A stretch of 64,000 nucleotides of DNA from Chamaecyparis obtusa. Taxonomy: Eukaryota > Streptophyta > Pinopsida > Cupressales > Cupressaceae. The stretch's first letter is position 1. Each line of letters begins with the position of its first letter. Positions 59,681-64,000 of this stretch are shown here, in pieces. The stretch covers positions 748,501 through 812,500 of the forward strand of contig BSBK01004083.1 in assembly GCA_027943335.1 (NCBI GenBank), in the 5' to 3' direction. The notes beneath the pieces are model-generated. The model saw nothing but the letters and a program-made list of their open reading frames with translations, did not search any database and had not been told where the DNA came from. The translations under genes were made by a program, and so were the position numbers.

Positions 59681-60283
59681 CTAGAAGTGGTTAGGTAGGA
59701 TACCAAGTTTCCTATCCTTTGGTGCCTCTAGGAGGTTTTCTATGTTGGATACATCATTTATTTTTATTATTTTGGGTTCTAACACTGTCACAATATGGTT
59801 TTCACCGCTAGACCTCTTTTTATTTTTATTTTCCTCTTTAAGACTAAGAAACCTGATATCTGCCTCCATCATGTTCACACTCATTAAACTGGTGGAAGAG
59901 GGAAGAGGTTCAATATAATTCAGGTAACATGCTAGGGTATAGTCATTTGGACAAGAAATTAGGCTTACAGGTTCATTTTGATTCCACTCGATAAGTTTAG
60001 GGTACATTAGGGGAAGAGATGTGAATGCTTCTAAAGAAAGCACTGTGTTATCATGATAAATACTTTCAGCCAACAAGAGGTCTAATATGTTACTCTCCAA
60101 AGAACTATCTATACCACTGAGCTTCCTAACATCTCTATTAGAGTCACTGTTAGTATTGTGTGAATCTAATCTGTGTAACCTAACATTAGAACCTTGACCC
60201 TCCTCTAGTATGATTCCCCTATCTAGATCAAATACAAATCTTGGAAGGAAAATATCATCAAATCTTGGCACTGGTCTATTCAT
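59681..60283 (-). pseudogene. gypsy-2 protease-RT linker
   Basis: 200-aa ORF with LIEWNQNEPV and YLNYIEPLPSS, matching the linker of gypsy-1 (1795-2319). No enzymatic motif. Acidic, low complexity in the middle. Confidence 0.6.
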
Positions 60284-61345
60284 GACATCAGGATATCGGG
60301 CATCCCTTGCAAATTTCTAGTTGATGTTTTGTGGAAGGATTATTGTAGACCTTGTGTTTGAGCTTTATCCTTATTCATGTTGAGGTTCATACATGTGTAT
60401 CACATCCAATTATATATCAATTATATCATCAGAGAGGGAATCCCATTCATACTCATGTGAATCATTTCAACTATCCTTAGATCTATTCAAGAGACATGCT
60501 ATGTTCATAGGTGTCTCTTCCTCTTCCTTAGTAAGGATATATTCTTATTGATGTTTTTCTTCTTGTGGAGTTGTTTATTGAGATATAGAAGTTTCTTCCT
60601 AACTAGCAGAGTGAGGCATATCAAGAACATGGGGAATTGTGACTAGCTACCCCCAATTAGAATATCTTTACTCCTCCCCATTTCCTGGATCTAAGCCCAC
60701 TTCATTCTGTATTTGTGGGTTTGGTACATATGGTTCTCCTTGATACTCAATATTATATGCATGTATGTGTAGCAACCTTTCAAAGGTCATGGGTATTACC
60801 TTTGCTTCTTGTCCAAATTCATCAATAGAATCTTTAGCTCAATCAAATATGGGACCTTGTCTAGATGATGGGTTAAACCTTTGCTCATGGTACCCCATCC
60901 TTGTTTTATCTTTTGAGTTCTATAGCTCCATATTTATTGGCTCTATAAGTCCCTTGTCATTTTTTCCAATGGTCCCCTTTCCTTTGTATCTCATTTATTT
61001 CATGAACTCATAACCTTTCCTATATTTTTCTATGGATATCTCTACATGTTTTACCTCTTGGTCATGCTCTTCTTGTCTATATAGCCATGCAAGGATAGCT
61101 TTTTCTTCTTTTTCTTCCTCAAGAGACACCCTAAATCTTACCATACATGTCCCTTCATGAATAGTTAAGGATTTTTCACTAGGATGCTTGAATGAAAAGG
61201 TCGATGATTTCTCGTAGGATATTGGTGATGTAGGGAGATTCACCAAAGAAGGTAGTGAGTCTAGTCTATATTCTCCCATCCCTGTATCTTTGAGTTTCAT
61301 GTTGTCTTGAAATGTTTTTAAGAGAGACTCTTTATTATTTTTAGC
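60284..61345 (-). pseudogene. gypsy-2 linker, upstream part
   Basis: About 1 kb of broken coding sequence. ORF 61300-60995 (101 aa: MGEYRLDSLPS, FSFKHPSEKSL, EEEKEEKAILAWLYRQEEHD) resembles the stretch at 2641-2877 of gypsy-1 (GEYSLSMMDFLLSPKSY). No domain known to me. Confidence 0.5.
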
Positions 61346-61980
61346 TTATTGTTGACTCGAGGAGGATTCCTTGTTGTGAGGAACCATACTCTTTATTTGT
61401 TTTAGTGTGTTGCGGGAGTACCTCGCATCTTCTGGTATAGTTATTTCTAGTCCATTATGTGAGAAATTTACATAGTGGTGATACGTCAATGGAGCTAGTT
61501 GCATATCATGGATCCAAGGCCTATCCAATAAGATGTTATAGGATAAAGGAATATCTGACACTTGAAAAATCACATCTCTTTCAACTAGTCCTACTCTAAT
61601 GGGTAACACAAGTCCCTTTGATGACCTTTCTTCCTTGTCATATGCTTTAAAGGTTATTTTCCTTCGAGGATCAATGACATGTTCTAAAAAACCCAATCCC
61701 TCAACTAAGTTAAAGGTATAAATGTTCAAATCAACACCCCCATCTATCAAGACACATCTAACTTGGTGTTAATGAATGAAAACCTCAATGTGCAAGGGTT
61801 GATTATGTGGATGGCTCAAATATTTTCCATCTTCCTCAGAGAAGGATAGATAATTTTGTGAGGTTATGTGACTAAGCATGGATTGAAACCTATTTACATC
61901 AAGGTCTTTTGGCACATTAGCATCTAGTAGTGCTTGTTCTAGAGTTTGTCTATATGCTATTGAGAATTTTATTATCTAAA
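61346..61980 (-). pseudogene. gypsy-2 aspartic protease
   Basis: ORF 61750-61346 (134 aa): MIDGGVDLNIYTFNLVEGLG (active-site D-G-G, as in gypsy-1), RRKITFKAYDKEE, PIRVGLVERDVIFQV, YNILLDRPWIHDMQLAPLTY. Upstream to about 61980 the minus strand keeps decayed matches to NLVDQLQRTPAQISI of gypsy-1. It would process the polyprotein. Confidence 0.78.
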
Positions 61981-64000
61981 AGATTGAAATTAGTGTCGAG
62001 GTTTGTTGCAATTGATCCACTAGACTATAATTAGCTAACAAAGATGTCGACACTAATTGTCTTGATGCACTTGGTTTTGATGTTATGGTAGCAAGCTATT
62101 TGGAAGAAGAGGATGAGCATACCCCTTTGAGAGTGACTTTGGCTTGGCTTTGGGTCACTGTGTTGGATGATTTTGCTTCTTTTTAATCTTTAAATATGTT
62201 CACATTAACAGAATAAGGGGATGTTTCAAGCATGTTTATCATGTTATCATTGTTGGTATAGGTATAGTTTACTTTGACTTCTTTCCCTTTTGATGATTCT
62301 CCTTGCTCATAGGAGGGAATAGGTTGTTTGAATACTTTGTGATTGTTGTTAGAATGGTGACCATCAACAATAATGATTTTTTTATTCTAAAAGACCTTGG
62401 ATGACTTGTTTCAACTTCAATCATGTGTTAGTTAGATGTTCTTTGTTGTGATGGTAATCACAATAGTGGTTTCCATTCCACCACTTGGGCTTCACTTTTG
62501 GTTCCCAAGGTTTTGAGTTATCTAGAAGGGTAATGATTTTGTTAGCCAACAATATTTTTAAAGAGGCATTGAGGGGTTCTTCAAGAGGAGTGAAATAGCT
62601 CTTAGGTCTAGGTACCCATGATGTTTTGTCTTTGTTGGAGTCTTGAGTGAATCTTTGGTTTGATTGAGTGTTAGCACTAGTCGTAGTGGCTTGAATTATA
62701 CTAGAGAGGTTAAAGATGGGTTCTTTTGGTTTTACATTGGTTGTACCAACTACACCATCATTGACTACATCTTTGGTTTTGTTCAAATACTTGTTCTTAT
62801 CCTTATTTTGGTTGTTTCTAGAATTATTTGATTTGTTATCTTTATGCAAGGTTATTTCTCCTTTCTTGACGAGGACATCTTCAATTCAGATGGAAATCTC
62901 CACCAACTTGTCAAAAGTGGGATGGGTCTACATTTGTAGTACAAAGTTCATCTCTTATATATGAGGTTATTGATAAAGATGTCAATCTTTTCCATTTCTA
63001 TAATTTTCCTTAGTTATTGTGCAAAGATTTTTCTCCATCTTTAGAGGAAGGTGACAAAAGGCTTGTTGTTTCATTGTTTTGTGTTGCACAAGTCAGGCAT
63101 GGTGACCATGTGTTAGATGTTGTAAGAGTATTGTTGGATGAACCTCTTGACAAGTTCATCGAATGATTGGATTCCTAGTGAAAGTTTGTGAACCAACTCT
63201 TAGCTTGTTCATCGAGACTCTAAGGGAAGAGTCTCATAAGATAGGTTTGCTCATGTATAAACTCCATACTAAGAGAACCAAAATCCCTTACATGATCTTG
63301 TGGGTCACCATTTCTATCATATTTTTCATACTTAGGCATCTCTACCTTTGGAGGAAATGGTGGCATGTATAGATTTTTGTCAAATGGAAAAGGACATATA
63401 GATTCCAATGAATATTCATTTAACGTTTGTTCTTTTTCCTTTTGTATTTTCACGATTTCACATCTAAGGTCTTGTATCTATTTGTTCAAGATTGTGATGG
63501 GAGATTCTTCTTCCTTTTATATTAATCTTTCAACATTGAATTTAGGAGGAAGTTTAACACCCATGGAAGCTAAATGCATGAAGTATTTGTCTTTGTCTAG
63601 GTGCATGATGGATTGCATCATATTTTTGAAGTGTTTATCTTGTTGGTATTTCTAAATTTATTCTTCTTTGGGTTCTTCATCTGAGGAAGAACCATCATTG
63701 TGATGGATCTGGTGACCCTAACTAGATTCCCAATTATATCCCAACATGTTTGGTTCAGTATATTTTGTGCTTGAAGATTAATGGGGAGTTGCTGACTTTG
63801 ATTTTGATTTTGATTTCAGTTTGTGATGCACTGATGGCTCAATAATAGTAGCTATGCTATTTCCCTTTGAGTCAACTCTTTTTTTTACTTCTAGTTTGCA
63901 CTGGCATGAAAGATTAATGTAACCGGGAGCTAGGAGCAACAAGATGAATTAGGTCCATATCTGGTTTGCAAAGTGATTACTGGTCTTAGGTGATGGATGA
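61981..64000 (-). pseudogene. gypsy-2 gag
   Basis: Pieces: from the right edge to about 63480 (HFKNMMQS, YFMHLASMGVKLPPKFNVERL, with stops), 63453-63220 (SLESICPFPFDKNLYMPPFP, KYEKYDRNGDPQDHVRDF, FIHEQTYLMRLFP; Retrotrans_gag N-terminal part), decayed capsid at 63200-62850, and 62849-62421 (Asn/Lys-rich, then KWWNGNHYCDYHHNKEHLTN, a degraded knuckle). The start lies near or beyond the window edge. It matches gypsy-1 gag along its length. Confidence 0.8.

Larger units (their letters stand above)
37843..64000 (-). mobile_element. Ty3/gypsy element 'gypsy-2' (partial, nested host)
   Basis: Minus-strand gypsy of the same family as gypsy-1. Right to left: gag (64000-62400), protease (61750-61346), linker, RT N-terminus (59488-59300), 5S-like array (51745-59300), RT C-terminus (51742-51395), RNase H (51247-50225), integrase (50179-49142), noncoding 3' region interrupted by copia-2 (39817-47557), polypurine tract (38362-38375), and 3' LTR ending at 38361. 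The 5' LTR is beyond the right edge; the outer end of the 3' LTR is not resolved because solo LTRs lie in or beside it. Stops and frameshifts throughout. Confidence 0.8.

Overview
This window is transposon-packed nuclear DNA from a land plant with a large genome. I find no host protein-coding gene, tRNA or intact rRNA gene. Ty3/gypsy and Ty1/copia elements with tRNA-Met type primer sites and nested insertions point to a seed plant; a gymnosperm would fit the style, but the sequence does not prove it.

Layout. (1) Positions 1-23490 are a minus-strand Ty3/gypsy element (gypsy-1), open at the left edge of the window, with its 5' LTR at 22623-23490. Two LTR elements sit inside its gag/protease region: element A, plus strand, 4048-11316, TSD GTATG, and copia-1, minus strand, 12464-20206, TSD AATGG. 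(2) Positions 23491-26216 hold a copia-type LTR remnant and unassigned AT-rich DNA. (3) Positions 26217-37842 hold two very large solo LTRs of one family in opposite orientation, each with its own 5-bp TSD (TTCAA; CATTT). The second carries a 1.85-kb TRIM-like element (TSD AATAA) and an 831-bp PIF/Harbinger-like MITE (TSD TAA). (4) From about 37843 to the right edge runs a second minus-strand Ty3/gypsy element (gypsy-2). Copia-2 (39817-47557) lies in its 3' region, and a 7.55-kb tandem array breaks its reverse transcriptase.

The most unusual structure is that array (about 51745-59300): roughly 22 units of 364 bp. Each unit carries a 78-nt segment that aligns without gaps, at about 80% identity by eye, to the 3' two thirds of plant 5S rRNA, including the internal Pol III promoter region (A box, IE, C box). 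Ten units point one way and twelve the other, so the array is a large head-to-head inverted repeat. It sits where about 200 bp of the gypsy-2 RT is missing.

All recognised pol genes are broken by stops or frameshifts. The stops I checked in copia-1 are mainly TAG at CAG (or TGG) positions, as expected from loss of methylated cytosine at CHG sites. Element A is the youngest-looking large element: it has a complete gag-like ORF and a second 1047-codon frame with only four stops, and no pol, so it was presumably mobilised by enzymes of another element.
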